Below, in pieces: positions 22,206 to 34,318 of a stretch of 64,000 nt of DNA; positions within the stretch are counted from its first letter, which is position 1, and every line of letters starts with the position of its first letter. Origin of the DNA: Rana temporaria (lineage: Eukaryota; Chordata; Amphibia; Anura; Ranidae); contig NC_053489.1 in assembly GCF_905171775.1 (NCBI RefSeq), positions 593,195,844-593,259,843 on the forward strand, read 5' to 3'. The notes below the pieces were generated by a model, which was not told the origin of the DNA, did no database searches, and was given only the letters and a program-made list of their open reading frames with translations. A program made the translations under genes and the position numbers.

Positions 22206-22372
22206 GTTTTTTTTTTTTCTTTAACAATTTGTTTTTAATTTTTTACATTTTTTTTACCATTTTTTTTATTTACAGTGTCAGTGTGTTTTTTCTTTATTTT
22301 TTTTATTTTCTACAATATTTTTTTTTAGTCTTTCGTTTTTTTATTCTTTATTTTTTTATTTATTTTTTTCAG
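22206..22372. repeat. T-rich low-complexity tract
   Basis: Runs of T broken by single A or AC steps. The 80-codon ORF here is low-complexity. Confidence 0.9.
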
Positions 22373-22676
22373 CTCTGTTGGGGGGGCTTTGGTGAGATAT
22401 CAGGGGTCTTAACAGATCTCTGACATCTCCCCTCTGAGACAGAGAAAGGGACTAGGGACAGATGTTCCCCTGTCCCTTTCTCAGCAGCATCAGCTGCGCT
22501 GAAAATGAAAGGAGAGAAGACAGCATCTTCTCTTCATTCATAAACTGAAACATTGGTATCACAGTTTACAATGTTTCAGTTATGTGAATGGACAGAGTCA
22601 GTGATCACTGACTTTGTCCATTCGGAGCAGTAAGGAGGTGGGGTGGAGGAGGAGTACGGAAGGGGAGAGAAACATG

Positions 22677-22833
22677 GCGGGATACACGGGATACACGGCG
22701 GGATACACGGCGGGATACACGGTGGCATACACGGGATACACGGCGGCATACACAGGATACATGGTGGCATACACGGGATACATGGCGGCATACACGGTGG
22801 GATACACGGCGGCATACACAGCAGGATACATGG
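22677..22833. repeat. 9/12-bp minisatellite (GCGGGATACACG)
   Basis: A mix of 12-bp GGCGGGATACAC and 9-bp GGGATACAC units. All lengths are multiples of three, so frames stay open on both strands for about 50 codons. This is not evidence of coding. Confidence 0.9.
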
Positions 22834-23211
22834 AGGGAGGGAGACAGACTGCAGCAAAACGGAGGGGGGCTGGAGGAGGACACGGGACAGTCAGCGGTGA
22901 TCGTGTGTGGGGGAGTTACAAGCACCGATCACCGCTAATTTTAAAACAGCTGAAAGCTGCGCGGGGGAGGCGTGTAGAGAGAAGCAGAGAAATTAATTTT
23001 AAATCTATACAGCGGTGATCGGTGCTTGTAACTTCCCCACGCACTGATCACCGATGACAGTACAAGTATCGGGTGAAGCATCGGGAGCATTTGCCCGAGT
23101 ACAAGTACTCGGGCAAATGCTTGGTATCGGTCCCGATACCGATACTAGTATCGGTATCGGGACAACCGTAAATATGTGTCACACTATACTAAAAAATGAT
23201 AAGCAACTTAT

Positions 23212-24117
23212 TGTTAGAGTTCTGCTATTTGAAGTTCTAACGAGTTTGGATCTCAGCTGCAGAGGCTTCTCAGGTATGATCCACCAGTTCACTCTCAATG
23301 TATGCTGAAAGTTTTGGGATCAAATCATCACAACCTCTATTGAGAATCAAACAAGTGTTTCAAGATGCTTATTCCTTCATAAACACCAAGTATGCAAAGA
23401 GTCTTTTGTTTAAGATAAGAAATGATAATAATGAGTGCGGTAACGTCTAGCACAAATAATAGATCTTCACCATATAAACCTCTTGTTATTAAATATACTG
23501 GGTTCAGATCAGGGTAAGGAAGTTTAGTATGCACAAATGGAGAGGTAAGTCTTTAAAGTCCCATTCAGTGATCAGTTCAGAAAATAGACATTAATGCATG
23601 CTATTATAATGACAGGATACTTGCGTTTAAGCAGAGAGGAACCGATCCATATGTAATGGAGGCTTGCTTGATATCATCCAGGACTGTAGCAAAAGGTAGA
23701 AGCTGATCCGACTTAGTTGAGGAGGTGATTGCTGGTGTGCAGATGTCACAGAGTGAGGGTTTGGATGAGGGTATGGTCCCTGGTGCATTAAGGTGCCAAG
23801 GAGTCCAGTGGTGCCAGGGTCCCAGGTGCTTGGAGCTAGTGGGTTGGTTCAGGTTCTCAGGTGGCGGCAGGCATCCAAAGAGAATAGTGGAACACCCTGC
23901 CGCCATCTGAGGCTTTAAATACCCCCAGAGCGAGGGAAGGAGCCGGGGAACGCGCGGACGCGCTTCCGCGTTCCAGCGTGGATCGCAGACGTCCACGCAC
24001 CGGAAGTGACGCGGACGTCTCAGAGAACAGAGCGCAAATGCCAGGATTCGATGCGGCATCGCTCGTTCTATTAACTGTAACGACCGGATCGTTATATAGA
24101 AAGACAGGGGCGTTACA
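23212..24117 (-). repeat. 3' LTR of the gypsy element, 906 bp
   Basis: On the plus strand it runs TGTTAGAGTTCTG to GGGGCGTTACA. Read on the minus strand it starts TGTAACGCCCC. A TATATAA-like sequence sits near its minus-strand start (about 24094). Confidence 0.93.
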
Positions 24118-24130
24118 TACTCCCCTCCTC
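24118..24130 (-). promoter_or_regulatory. Polypurine tract
   Basis: On the minus strand GAGGAGGGGAGTA directly precedes the 3' LTR. This is the expected plus-strand priming site. Confidence 0.8.
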
Positions 24131-27100
24131 AAGGGGGCACCAACAGTGCTCCCACTAGGAGACGGTCGGTTAGGGTACCTGCGGTGAAATTGTTTGATTA
24201 GCCGGGGGGCATGAATGTGTGAAGAATCTTCCCAGGAATCATCGAGTTGACTGTAACCTTGCCAGCGTATCAAATACTGAAGAGATGAACCCCGTTTTCT
24301 GGAGTCAAGGATCTTTTCAACCTCATATTCAGTTTCACCCAGAACCTCCACCGGAGGAGGGGGTTGTGGCTGCCTGTTAGGGAATGGGTTGGATATAAAA
24401 GGTTTGATGAGCGAAACATGAAATGAGGGATGTATTTTCCAATCTGGAGGTAGTTCCAATTTAACAGCATTAGAATTGATCACGTGCGAAATTGAAAAAG
24501 GGCCAGTAAACTGTCGGCCAAGTTTTTTTGAAGGTACTTTAAGGCGTAAATTTCAGGTGGAGAGCCATACTAAGTCGCCCACCTTATACTCAGGAGGTGC
24601 TGTTCTGTGAGCATCATAGTATCGCTTTTGCCGTTGTTGAGCGGCCTGTAGGTTGGAGCGGAGTATGCCGAGAGTGTTCTTTACAGTAGAAAGGTAGTGT
24701 TCTACTGCGGGAACATTATTTGGGAGGAAAGAGGTTGGTAAGCTGTTGGGGTGAAATCCATAGTTAGTGTAGAATGGTGAGAATCGAGAAGAAGAGCTGG
24801 TGACGTTGTTGTACGCAAATTCAGCGTGTGGAAGCAAATGAAACTAGTCATCTTGAAGATGGGTGCAATAACAACGTAGGTACTGTTCTAGTGTCTGGTT
24901 GACACGTTCTGTCTGTCCATTTGTTTGAGGGTGGTAAGCAGAGGACATGCAGTGATCTATTTGTAATGCATCGCATAAGGCTTTCCAGAACTTAGAAATG
25001 AACTGTGAACCTCGGTCTGAGATGATTTGAGAAGGTAATCCGTGAAGCTTGAGAACGTGGTTAATAAAAGCTTTAGCCGTCTCAAGAGATGTTGGTAAAT
25101 TCTTTAAGGGAATGAAATGTGCCATCTTAGTTAACAAGTCCACTGTAACCATGATAGTGTTAGCTCCCTGTGATCTAGGGAGGTCAACTATAAAGTCCAT
25201 TGAGACTACCTCCCAGGGCCTATTTGGTACTGGAATGGATGCCAAAAGACCGAAAGGAGGTTTTCTTGAATGTTTGTTGCTGGCGCAAATCTCACAGGAG
25301 CCAACATAATCATGGATCGTTTTGGCCATGTGGGGCCACCAGTAGTCTCTCTTAACAAGATGAATAGTTTTGCTGATACCAGGATGGCCAGCTAATGGAC
25401 AATCATGGAGTTGCTTGAGAAGTATAAGTTGTAACTGTGGAGGAACGTAGAGTTTGTTGTTGAAGGTATATAACCCATCAGATTGCCTTGTGAGATCTCT
25501 GGGTAAGCAGGAGACATCTCTTGAAAGGGTATCGATAAGCAACTGCCTGAAAGGAGTAGTTATCCCAATGAAGCGGTTTGAAGGAATGATGGAAAGTGGT
25601 GGAATCTCAGTCTTCATTCATACGGGACAACGAGTCAGCTTTAACATTTTGTGTACCTGGCCGGTAGGAGATATAGAAATCGAATCTATCAAAAAATAAA
25701 CTAACCTAACCTGCCGGGCAGATAGAGTTTTACAGGCCTTCAGATGTTGCAAGTTACGGTGGTCCGTTAGAATGGTTATGGGGTGTGTGGATCCTTTCAA
25801 AAGGTGTCTCCAGTTTCCTAATGCATCCTTTATTGCAAGGAGTTCTTTCTCCTCAATAGGATAATTCTTCTCGGCTGGAGATAGAGTCCTGGAGTAGAAG
25901 GCAACTGGATGCAATGGTTCAGATAAATTGGAACGTTGGGAGAGGATAGCTTCCAAAGCGAAGTGGGAGGCGTCAACCTCTAAAGTAAAATGAAACATTG
26001 GATTTGGTAGTTGGAGAATAGGAGCGGAGGTGTAACAAAGCTTGAGAGAATCAAACGAGTTCTGTGCTTCCTTAGACCAGGAAAAGGGTCTTTTCAAACT
26101 AGTCAAACTAGTTAGTGGCTTCACGATCGCTGAAAAGTTCTTGATAAACTTACGGTAGTAGTTTGAAAATCCTATAAAACGCTGTAGAGCCTTCCTCGAC
26201 TTAGGGACTAGCCAGGAAAGAATGCACTCGACTTTAGATTGATCCATCTGAATGCCTTCAGGGGTAATTTGATAACCGAGGAAGGAGATGCTTGTCTGAC
26301 TGAAAACACATTTCTCAAGCTTGGCGTATAAGGAATGTGTTCTGAGCCTGGCCAAGACCCATCTAACATGTTTGTTGTGTTCTTCAGGGGTGTCAGAATA
26401 AATCAGAATATCATCCAGGTAAATTACGACACATATGTCAAGTAAATCACAAAAGATATCATTGATGAACCACTGAAAGGTAGCCGGTGCGTTACATAGA
26501 CCAAATGGCATTACAGTGTATTCATAAAGACCATAGTGAGTCTTAAATGCAGTTTTCCACTCATCACCTGGACGAATCCTAATTAGATTGTAAGCACCCC
26601 TGAGATCCAACTTTGTGAAAATTTTAGAGGTCTGGAGACGCTCGATGAGCTCTGGAATGAGGGGTAAGGGATAGCGATTTTTTACTGTGATGTTGTTGAG
26701 AGATCTGTAGTCAATTATTGGTCGGAGTGAACCATCCTTGTTTTTAATAAAAAACATAGCAGCACTTGCTGGGGAAGTGGACGGCCTAATAAAGCCTTTC
26801 CTTAGGTTGTCATCTAGATAGTCCTTGAGATGTACAAGCTCTGGTTGTGACAGTGGATATATTCGTGCTGTTGGAATAGGACTGCCTGGAATGAGATCTA
26901 TAGGGCAGTCATAGATACGATGGGGAGGGAGTATCTCTGCATTGGTTTTACTAAAGACATCTGCAAAGTCATGTAAATATGTTGGGAGATCGGCATAATA
27001 AACTTCTGTTAGTAAGATAGAGTAGAAAGGATAACAGGTTTCCTTGCAGTATGTGGACTGTAAAGAAAGAGAATTGTTGGACCATTCAAAACTTGGTTGA

Positions 27101-28317
27101 TGTAGATGTAGCCAGGGTAAACCGAGTACAATGGGGAACAGTGGGGACGGAATGATGTCGAATGCTAGAGTTTCAGTATGACCATTTTCACAGGTGACCA
27201 TTAGAGGAGAAGTTTGAGAACAGACTGGGCCGGAGGAGGAACTTGAGCCATCAATAAAGGTGACAGACAACAGAGTTTGCTTAACCACATAAGGGATTTT
27301 ATTTGATTCGACAATTCCTAAATCTATAAAGTTGCCACAGGCTCCAGTGTCCACCATAGCGTCAATTGTGGTCCTATCTTGATCCCACTGTAAGGTAAGA
27401 GTTAAAAAAATATAGCGGTTAGTGGTACTTTCATGAGGTTTGTGCTTACATATATTAGAAATGTTACCTTCCGAGTTCCTCTTCAGTAGTGGACAACTGG
27501 AAACAATGTGGTCTGGAGCGGAGCAGTATAGGCATAAGTTATTAATTTGGCGTTGTTGTTTCTCAGTAGAGGATAATGGCCCCTTAATTGCGCCAAGTTC
27601 CATAGGAACATCTTTAGGAGGTGATCTAGATCTCCTGAAAGGTGGAGGAGGGTATGTATTGGCACGTTCAGCCTTCCTTTCTCGAAGACGTTGATCAATG
27701 GCGACGGAAAGATGCATAAGATCCTCTAGAGACGTGGGAAGTTCAACTCGAGCAATCTCATCCTTCATTGCTTCAGATAAGCCTAGTCTAAACTGATTCC
27801 GAAGAGCAATATCAGTCCATTGGGTCTCTCGACTCCAACACTTAAATTCAGAGATATAGTCCTCTATAGGTTTTTTCCCTTGTTTGAGGTTCCTGATAGT
27901 ATTCTCAGCGGTGAGTTGTTTATTAGGGTCGTCATAGAGTAAAGACATTTCTTCCAGGAAGGTATTAAATGCGCCTAGGAGGTCCCCATGCTCTTCAACA
28001 TATGAGTCGGCCCAAACCCTGGGTTCTCCTTTAAGATATGATATGAGGGTGAGAATTCTAACCCTATCAGAGTAGTAGGTGCGGGGGCGTAACTCAAACA
28101 TAAGACGGCAAGAACTAATAAATTGACGAAAAAGTTTCCTATCACCTGAGAAGGGTTCAGGGGGACACACTTTAGGCTCAGGTCGGTCCCTGGGTTGTGC
28201 AAAATTTTGGTTGCGGAGAGCGTCATTTTCTAAACGAAGTTCGTTCATAGAAGTGGTTAGGGTATCCACCCTTTGTGAGAGTCCAACTAAGTGGTTGGCT
28301 AGCTCTGCTGGATCCAT
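24131..28317 (-). pseudogene. Gag-Pol polyprotein of the gypsy element, interrupted
   Basis: One frame runs from ATG 28317. Residues 1-240 are a retrotransposon Gag-like region. A CCHC knuckle is at 262-275 (CLYC..H..C). The protease motif DTGA is at 323. Reverse transcriptase spans about 500-700 with YLDD at 633. RNase H is at about 776-865 (VDAS, TDHRN). The frame stops at 25618-25620, after a roughly 70-nt out-of-frame patch starting at a T-run near 25690. It resumes at 25617 with the zinc-binding integrase N-terminus and the catalytic triad D (25197), D (25017) and E (24907), spaced DD35E. Further in-frame stops are at 24844-24846 and 24553-24555. A C-terminal chromodomain (about 24190-24330) places it with chromoviruses. 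Gag and Pol share one frame without a shift. It cannot give intact Pol as it stands. Confidence 0.93.
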
Positions 28318-28322
28318 TTAAC

Positions 28323-28336
28323 AGTTAAAGGTTCCA
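28323..28336 (-). promoter_or_regulatory. Probable primer binding site
   Basis: On the minus strand TGGAACCTTTAACT lies six bases after the 5' LTR. The TGG start and position fit a tRNA primer site. The tRNA species is not identified. Confidence 0.5.
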
Positions 28337-28342
28337 CTATTA

Positions 28343-29755
28343 TGTTAGGCCCCATACTCACGAGCAAACATGTCTGCTGAAACTGGCCCGCAGGCCAGTT
28401 TCAGCAGACATGTTTGGTCGTGTGTGGGCGCGAGCGGGCCGAATTCCAGCAAACATTTGCCCGCCGGGCCTTTTCCCAGCAGACAAATATTCCTGGACTT
28501 GTTTTAAAACAGTCCGCTGGAATTCTGCCCGCTCGGACATGTACGGTCGTCAGTACAGACCTACCGTACATGTCCAGGCGCCCGCCGTCCCTCGCATGCG
28601 TCGAATGACTTAGACGCATGCGTGGAAGCATTTTAAAGGCGGGCCGCCCACGTCGCCGCGTCATTGTCGCGGCGACACCGCGTCATCGACGCGGCGACAC
28701 CGCGGACACGCCCCGCGTATTGTTTACGCGCGGACTTCTGTACGATGGTGTGTACAACCATCGTACAGAAGCCCTCTGGCAGACATGTATGGTGAAAACG
28801 GTCCGACGGACCGCTTTCACCATACATGTTTGGTCGTGAGTACCCGGCCTTAGAGTTCTGCTATCTGAAGTTCTAACGAGTTTGGATCTCAGCTGCAGAG
28901 GCTTCTCAGGTATGATCCACCAGTTCACTCTCAATGTATGCTGAAAGTTTTGAGATCAAATCATCACAACCTCTATTGAGAATCAAACAAGTGTTTCAAG
29001 ATGCTTATTCCTTCATAAACACCAAGTATGCAAAGAGTCTTCTGTTTAAGATAAGAAATGATAATAATGAGTGTGGTAACGTCTAGCACAAATAATAGAT
29101 CTTCACCATATAAACCTCTTGTTATTAAATATACTGGGTTCAGATCAGGGTAAGCAAGTTTAGTATGCACAAATGGAGAGGTAAGTCTTTAAAGTCCCAT
29201 TCAGTGATCAGTTCAGAAAATAGACATTAATGCATGCTATTATAGTGACAGGATACTTGCGTTTAAGCAGAGAGGAACCAATCCATATGTAATGGAGGCT
29301 TGCTTGATATCATCCAGGACTGTAGCAAAAGGTAGAAGCTGATCCGACTTAGTTGAGGAGGTGATTGCTGGTGTGCAGATGTCACAGAGTGAGGGTTTGG
29401 ATGAGGGTATGGTCCCTGGTGCATTAAGGTGCCAAGGAGTCCAGTGGTGCCAGGGTCCCAGGTGCTTGGAGCTAGTGGGTTGGTTCAGATTCTCAGGTGG
29501 CGGCAGGTGTCCAACGAGAATAGTGGAACACCCTGCCGCCATCTCTGAGGCTTTAAATACCCCCAGAGCGAGGGAAGGAGCCGGGGAACGCGCGGACGCG
29601 CTTCCGTGTTCCAGCGTGGAGCGCAGACGTCCGCGCACCGGAAGTGACGCGGACGTCTCAGAGAACAGAGCGCAAATGCCAGTATTCGATGCGGCATCGC
29701 TCGTTCTATTAGCTGTAACGACCGGATCGTTATATAGAACGACAGGGGCGTTACA
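28343..29755 (-). repeat. 5' LTR of the gypsy element, split by a MITE
   Basis: It reads TGTTA at 28343-28347, then the inserted MITE (28348-28849), then TTAGAGTTCTG from 28850. Without the MITE and the duplicated TTA it is 908 bp, against 906 for the other LTR. The 2-bp difference is a CT insertion near 29544. Confidence 0.93.
28348..28849. mobile_element. GGCC-ended MITE with TTA duplication, 502 bp
   Basis: TTA lies at 28345-28347 and 28850-28852. The ends are GGCCCCATACTCACGA and, inverted, GGCCGGGTACTCACGA. A 3-bp TTA duplication is typical of PIF/Harbinger elements. The interior is a series of nested palindromes around AAACATGTCTGCTG and GTACATGTC. The small ORFs on both strands come from the palindromes. 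Confidence 0.88.
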
Positions 29756-29799
29756 CTTATAGTGTAACTGTGATACACTTGCTTTTAACATTCAGTTTT

Positions 29800-30084
29800 A
29801 GGCCCCTTTCACACTTGTATGACCTGAAAGTCGCGCTACTTTGATGCAACTTTGACGTGACTAACATTTGACATGACTTTGACATGACTTTAAGCAGTGC
29901 CTGCGTAATCTTGAGGTCTATGGACCTCAAGTCACATCAAAGTCGGACCCAAATAGTGCAGGGACTACTTTTAAGTCGCTGCGACTTGAAGTTGCTCATA
30001 TATGAACGGTATTTCCTCGTTGGAAATCATGCCCTGTGACAGTCCCAAGTCACAGGGCAAGTCGCACAAGTGTAAAAGGAGCCT
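29800..30084. mobile_element. AGGCCCCTTTCACACTTG-ended MITE, 285 bp
   Basis: The left end AGGCCCCTTTCACACTTGT is matched in inverse by ACAAGTGTAAAAGGAGCCT at the right. The interior has GTCGC and AAGTCACATC motifs. The target duplication is unclear (T-rich flanks). Confidence 0.75.
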
Positions 30085-31096
30085 TTGAATGAATGTAATT
30101 TCTGAACGAAAACCACATCCACTGTACAAAAGCTTGTTTCTTTGATGAATATTTTTCATTCTGCTCCTTCAAGTTTTCTTGTCACTGTCGTTGAAAACTA
30201 ACTTTGATTTGACCCCACTAAAGATTAGAAAATCAAAAGAATGTTCTTAAAATTAACATTTTCAAACACAAATCTATACGTGCATGGCCAGAATTAGACC
30301 GGCATTCTACTTTAAGTGCTGGCCCTGCCTGCATGCTGTTTATATTTACCTTCCCTAACTCCCCTAAAAGCATTTAGAAATTGTAAGCAATCTCATGCAA
30401 GAAAAAGCACAGGTTCACTATAATGAACTTCTTCTCAGCATTGGGGTCAAATGTGCTGTGTTAACAATTACGGTACAAACCACTTGATGAGCTACACTTG
30501 CTGCATGAAGCCCTTAGATGAGCCACTTGGGCAACATTCTTATTAACAGTATAAAGAGCTCCTTCTCTACAACCTCTGATACTGCACAGTGAACTGGACA
30601 CAGCCAAGTGTATTTATGAGACCCTAATGGAAAACAAAGATTTGTGAATAAAGTAGTACTCATTCTCAAGGGAGACTACTGCCAAGCCAATGAAACATCT
30701 GCCATGCATAATCACATTATGATATTCTTTCAGAATTTAAATTCTTTACTATCCTGTAAAGTTGGTGGAATAATCAGTGCTTCCTACAATCCATCTGTTT
30801 ACTGAAGCTGGATTTAGCTCTGCAGCAGAGTCTTATTTAAAAAAAAAATGTTGAATGTGACCCATTTCTGTACTGTCAAAACTCTCTGTATGTGGTAGGA
30901 GAAACAAGACATTGGCTGACGACTTGTCTTTTAATGAATTTGTAACGCCGGTGCTCAGTATGTTGTTTTTAAAATGTAAATCTGATATGAAGGTGTCACC
31001 TAGCTGTATAATCTTTGATGCATATCCCGGGTACATACCAATCTTTGCTTGATGTGCAGTGTGACTGAATGCAGTCATAAGATTAGAGTTCAAAAA
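30085..31096. other. Unassigned DNA
   Basis: Balanced to AT-rich sequence without repeat landmarks. Short ORFs lack domains. This is one of the longer stretches here that looks like ordinary unique DNA. Confidence 0.5.
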
Positions 31097-31465
31097 GTAA
31101 TGACACACCAGTTTGAGTTGTAAAGGGCCTTGGCACATAGCTATTCATAATTACCAGCTTTCCTAATACCATTTTTTTTTTAAACTTAGCAAATTTCACT
31201 TTATTAAAATGCTTAGCAAAGATACAAGTATACTAAACTTGAAGTTTTTCTCTTTAACTACCTCAATACAGGGCACTTTCACCCCCTTCCTGCCCAAGCC
31301 ATTTTTCAGCTTTCAGTAATGACACACCAATTTGAGATGTAAAGGGCCTTGGCACATAGCTATTCATAATTACCAGCTTTCCTAATACCAATTTTTTTTT
31401 AAACTTAGCAACTTACACTTTATTAAAATGCTTAGCAAAGATACAAATATACTAAACTTGAAGTT
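31097..31465. repeat. 219-bp tandem duplication, second copy split
   Basis: The first copy is 31097-31315. The second starts at 31316 with the same GTAATGACACACCA, runs to 31465, and resumes after the inserted elements at about 34319-34368 with ACAGGGCACTTTCACCCCC. The copies differ at few positions. The missing junction piece, TTTCTCTTTAACTACCTCA, was lost at the insertion. Confidence 0.85.
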
Positions 31466-31468
31466 AAT

Positions 31469-34318
31469 GGCCCGGATTCACATACAATGGCGCATATTTA
31501 TGCCAGCGTAGCGTATCTAATATACGCTACGCCGACGTAGCGCAGAGAGGCAAGCACCGAATTCACAAAGCACTTGCCTCCCAAACTGCACTGGGTTCCC
31601 TCGGCGTAAGCCGTCGTAGGTGGAAGTGGACGTGAGCCATGCTAATGAGGCGTGACCCCATGCAAATGATGGGCCGAGTGCCATACAAGTACTTAAAACG
31701 AACGGCACATGCGCCGTCCCGTGGACGTATCCCTGTGCGCATGCTCAGAATCACGTCGGAACTACTCCCTAAGATACGACGGATCACTGCCTACAACGTG
31801 AACGTAACCTACGCCCAGCCCTATTCACGTACTACGTAAACAACGTAAAATACGACGGCTGAGTTCCCTGGTCCATACCTTAGCATGAGTTGCGCCTCCT
31901 ATATGGGGAATAACTTTAAGCCGGACGTATGACTTACGCAAACCGCGTTTATTATGCGCCGGGCGCAACTACGTTCGTGAATCGGCGTATCTCCCTCATT
32001 TTCATATGTGCATAAAAAATCAATGGGAGCGGCAAATGCGCCCAGCGTAAATATGCACCCACGATACGACGGCGTAGGCAAGTTACGTCGGTCATAGGAA
32101 GCGTGGGCCAAATTCCCAAAAGAGATACGCAGGCGGAACTGCTGTTCAGCCTGCTTATCTCTGTGCCTAACTTTGGAAACGATCCTCAAAAGGCTTTTTC
32201 CAAAGTTAGGCAGAAGATCTGACATGTGTAAGACACTTACACGGTCAGATCTTAGGATGCAGTACCGCATCCGCCGCTGGGGGCATTTCTCATTGAAATG
32301 CCGCTTTGAGTATGCAAATGAGGACTTAAGCAGATCCACAAAGCATTTCAGCATTGTGATTTCTGCGTAAGTTCCGATTTGCTTGCGCAAAACTAGGGCT
32401 GGTTTTACAATGTGGAAAGTTAGTCACACCATGTAAAAGCCCATTCAAGCGACGGCATTTGGTATGCATTCCCGAGGGAGAACTCCACGGCAATTTGTAA
32501 AATCAAAACCGGCATGGGTTCCCCCCCCAGGAGCATACCGGGCCCTTAGGTCTGGTATGGGTTGTAAGGAGACCCCCCCTACGCCGAAAATTCGACGTAG
32601 GGGGTCCCCCTACAATCCATACCAGACCCGTATCCAAAGCACGCTACCCGGCCGGTCAGGAAGGGGAGTGGGGATGAGCGAGCGCCCCCCCCCCTCCTGA
32701 GCCGTGCCAGGCCGCATGCCCTCAACATGGGGGGGTTGGGTGCTCTGGGGCAGGGGGGCGCACTGCGGGCCCCCCCACCCCAGAGCACCCTGTCCCCATG
32801 TTGATGAGGACAGGACCTCTTCCCGACAACCCTTGCCGTTGGTTGTTGGGGTCTGCGGGCGGGGGCTTATCGGAATCTGGGAGTCCCCTCAAATAAGGGG
32901 GCCCCCCAGATACCGGCCCCCCACCCTAAGTGAATGGATATGGGGTACATCGTACCCCTACCCATTCACCTGGAGGCAAAGTGATAGTTATTAAACACAC
33001 AACACAAGGGTTTTTAAAATCATTTATTAGTCTGCTCCAGAGGCCCCCCCTGTCTTCTTTAGCTCTAATACCAGGGAGGACTTCTTCTTCCGCTCTCCGG
33101 GGGTCTTCTCCGCTCCCCGGGGGGGGCTTCTTCTTCCACTCTCCGGGGGGGGTCTTCTCCGCTCTCCGGGGGTCTTCTTCTATCTTCGCCGCTCTCCGCT
33201 GTTGACTCGGCGCACCCCGGTTCTTCTGTAGCTGTCCGGTGTCTTCTCCTTCAGCGCTGGCTGCCTGCTATCTTCGTGTGTTAGCTCAATTACTAGCAGG
33301 CAGCCAGCGCGGTCTTCTGTGACGTCATGTTCTTCTTCTCCCTTCTTCCGATGTTGACACGTCGCCTCTTCTCACTGCAATGATGGAAGCGTGCCTTGCA
33401 TCCCATTTATTTAGGCATCACTGTCCCATCATGCTCCGGTAGGTACCCACGTGGTGGGTGCCTACCCACGTGCACCCACCACGGTATTAGAGCTAAAGAA
33501 GACAGGGGGGGCCTCCGGAGCAGACTAATAAATGATTTTAAAAAACCTTGTGTTGTGTGTTTAATAACTATCACTTTGCCTCCAGGTGAATGGGTAGGTG
33601 TTGAGGGCATGCGGCCTGGCACGGCTCAGGAGGGGGGGGGCGCTCGCTCGTCCCCACTCCCCTTCCTGACCGGCCGGGTAGCGTGCTTTGGATACGGGTC
33701 TGGTATGGATTGTAGGGGGACCCCCTACGTCGAATTTTCGGCGTAGGGGGGGTCTCCTTACAACCCATACCAGACCTAAGGTCTGCTCCTGGGGGGGAAC
33801 CCATGCCGATTTTTTCTTTGAAAATTGGCATGGAGTTCTCCCTCTCAGGAATGCATGCCGAGCGACGCTGTCAATTTTTCTTTTTTTTTTTTGTTTTCCC
33901 GGCGCGTATTTTTTATTTCACCCGTCGCAACTTTATTGTTCCGTCGCAATCCACAAAGCCCGGCGTAAATTACGTTCGCGCGCTGCACGTCGGGAAAATT
34001 ACGTCACACGCATGCGCAGTACGGCCGGCGCGGGAGCGCGCCTCATTTAAATAGTAATCGCCCCCCGGAGAGGAGGACCGCCTTGCGACGGAGGCACTTA
34101 AGTTACACGGCGTGTAATTTCTAGGTAAGTGCTTTGTGGATCGGGCACTTAGGTAGAAATTTTAAGTCAGTGTAACTTAACTGCTGAAATTTAAGTTAGG
34201 CTACGTTTTTGGGAATTTGGCCCCCTATTTTTAGGCGTATCTCAGATTGTGGGCACGGCGCACAGATACGACGGCGCATAGTTACACTTACGCGGTGTAT
34301 CTCGAGATACGTCGGCGT
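31469..34318. mobile_element. Composite: GGCCCGGATTCA MITE holding a foldback element
   Basis: The outer element starts GGCCCGGATTCACATAC at 31469 and has CGTATCT/TACGCC palindromic motifs. It continues after the inner element at 34224-34318 and ends truncated at TACGTCGGCGTT. The inner foldback occupies 32105-34223. The short ORFs inside follow the palindromes. Confidence 0.65.
32105..34223. mobile_element. Foldback element with large inverted arms, about 2.1 kb
   Basis: The ends are GGGCCAAATTCCC and its inverse. The strongest arms are 32504-32727 with 33602-33833, and 32945-33060 with 33490-33595. The right arm lacks about 220 bp present at 32728-32950. The core has GGTCTGGTATGG, CCGGCCGG and CCCTCAACATGGGG modules also found in the elements at 37669, 38950 and 51311. 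The loop (33060-33480) is CTTCTT/CCGGGG-rich. Confidence 0.75.

Larger units (their letters stand above)
22082..23166. mobile_element. GTTGTCCCGATACC-ended DNA element, 1,085 bp
   Basis: The termini are GTTGTCCCGATACC and, inverted, GTTGTCCCGATACC. It contains a T-rich tract (22206-22372), a GATACAC minisatellite (22677-22833) and repeated GAGTACAAGTA motifs near both ends. No transposase and no clear target duplication. Confidence 0.7.
23207..29760 (-). mobile_element. Ty3/gypsy chromovirus-type retrotransposon
   Basis: This is a full-length element on the minus strand. Target duplications CTTAT lie at 23207-23211 and 29756-29760. The LTRs begin and end TG..CA. The order is 5' LTR (right side), primer site, Gag-Pro-RT-RNaseH-Integrase-chromodomain, polypurine tract and 3' LTR (left side). 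This domain order, with RNase H before integrase, defines Ty3/gypsy. There is no envelope gene. By eye the LTRs differ at about 17 of 906 positions (about 2%), so insertion is fairly recent relative to most repeats here. Confidence 0.95.

Noticed and set aside
22614..23018. Gly/Tyr/Thr-rich ORF of 134 codons
   Set aside because: Translation of a 9/12-bp minisatellite whose units are multiples of three.
31563..32390. ORFs up to 163 codons in CpG-rich DNA
   Set aside because: They lie in palindromic MITE sequence, on both strands, with no domain.
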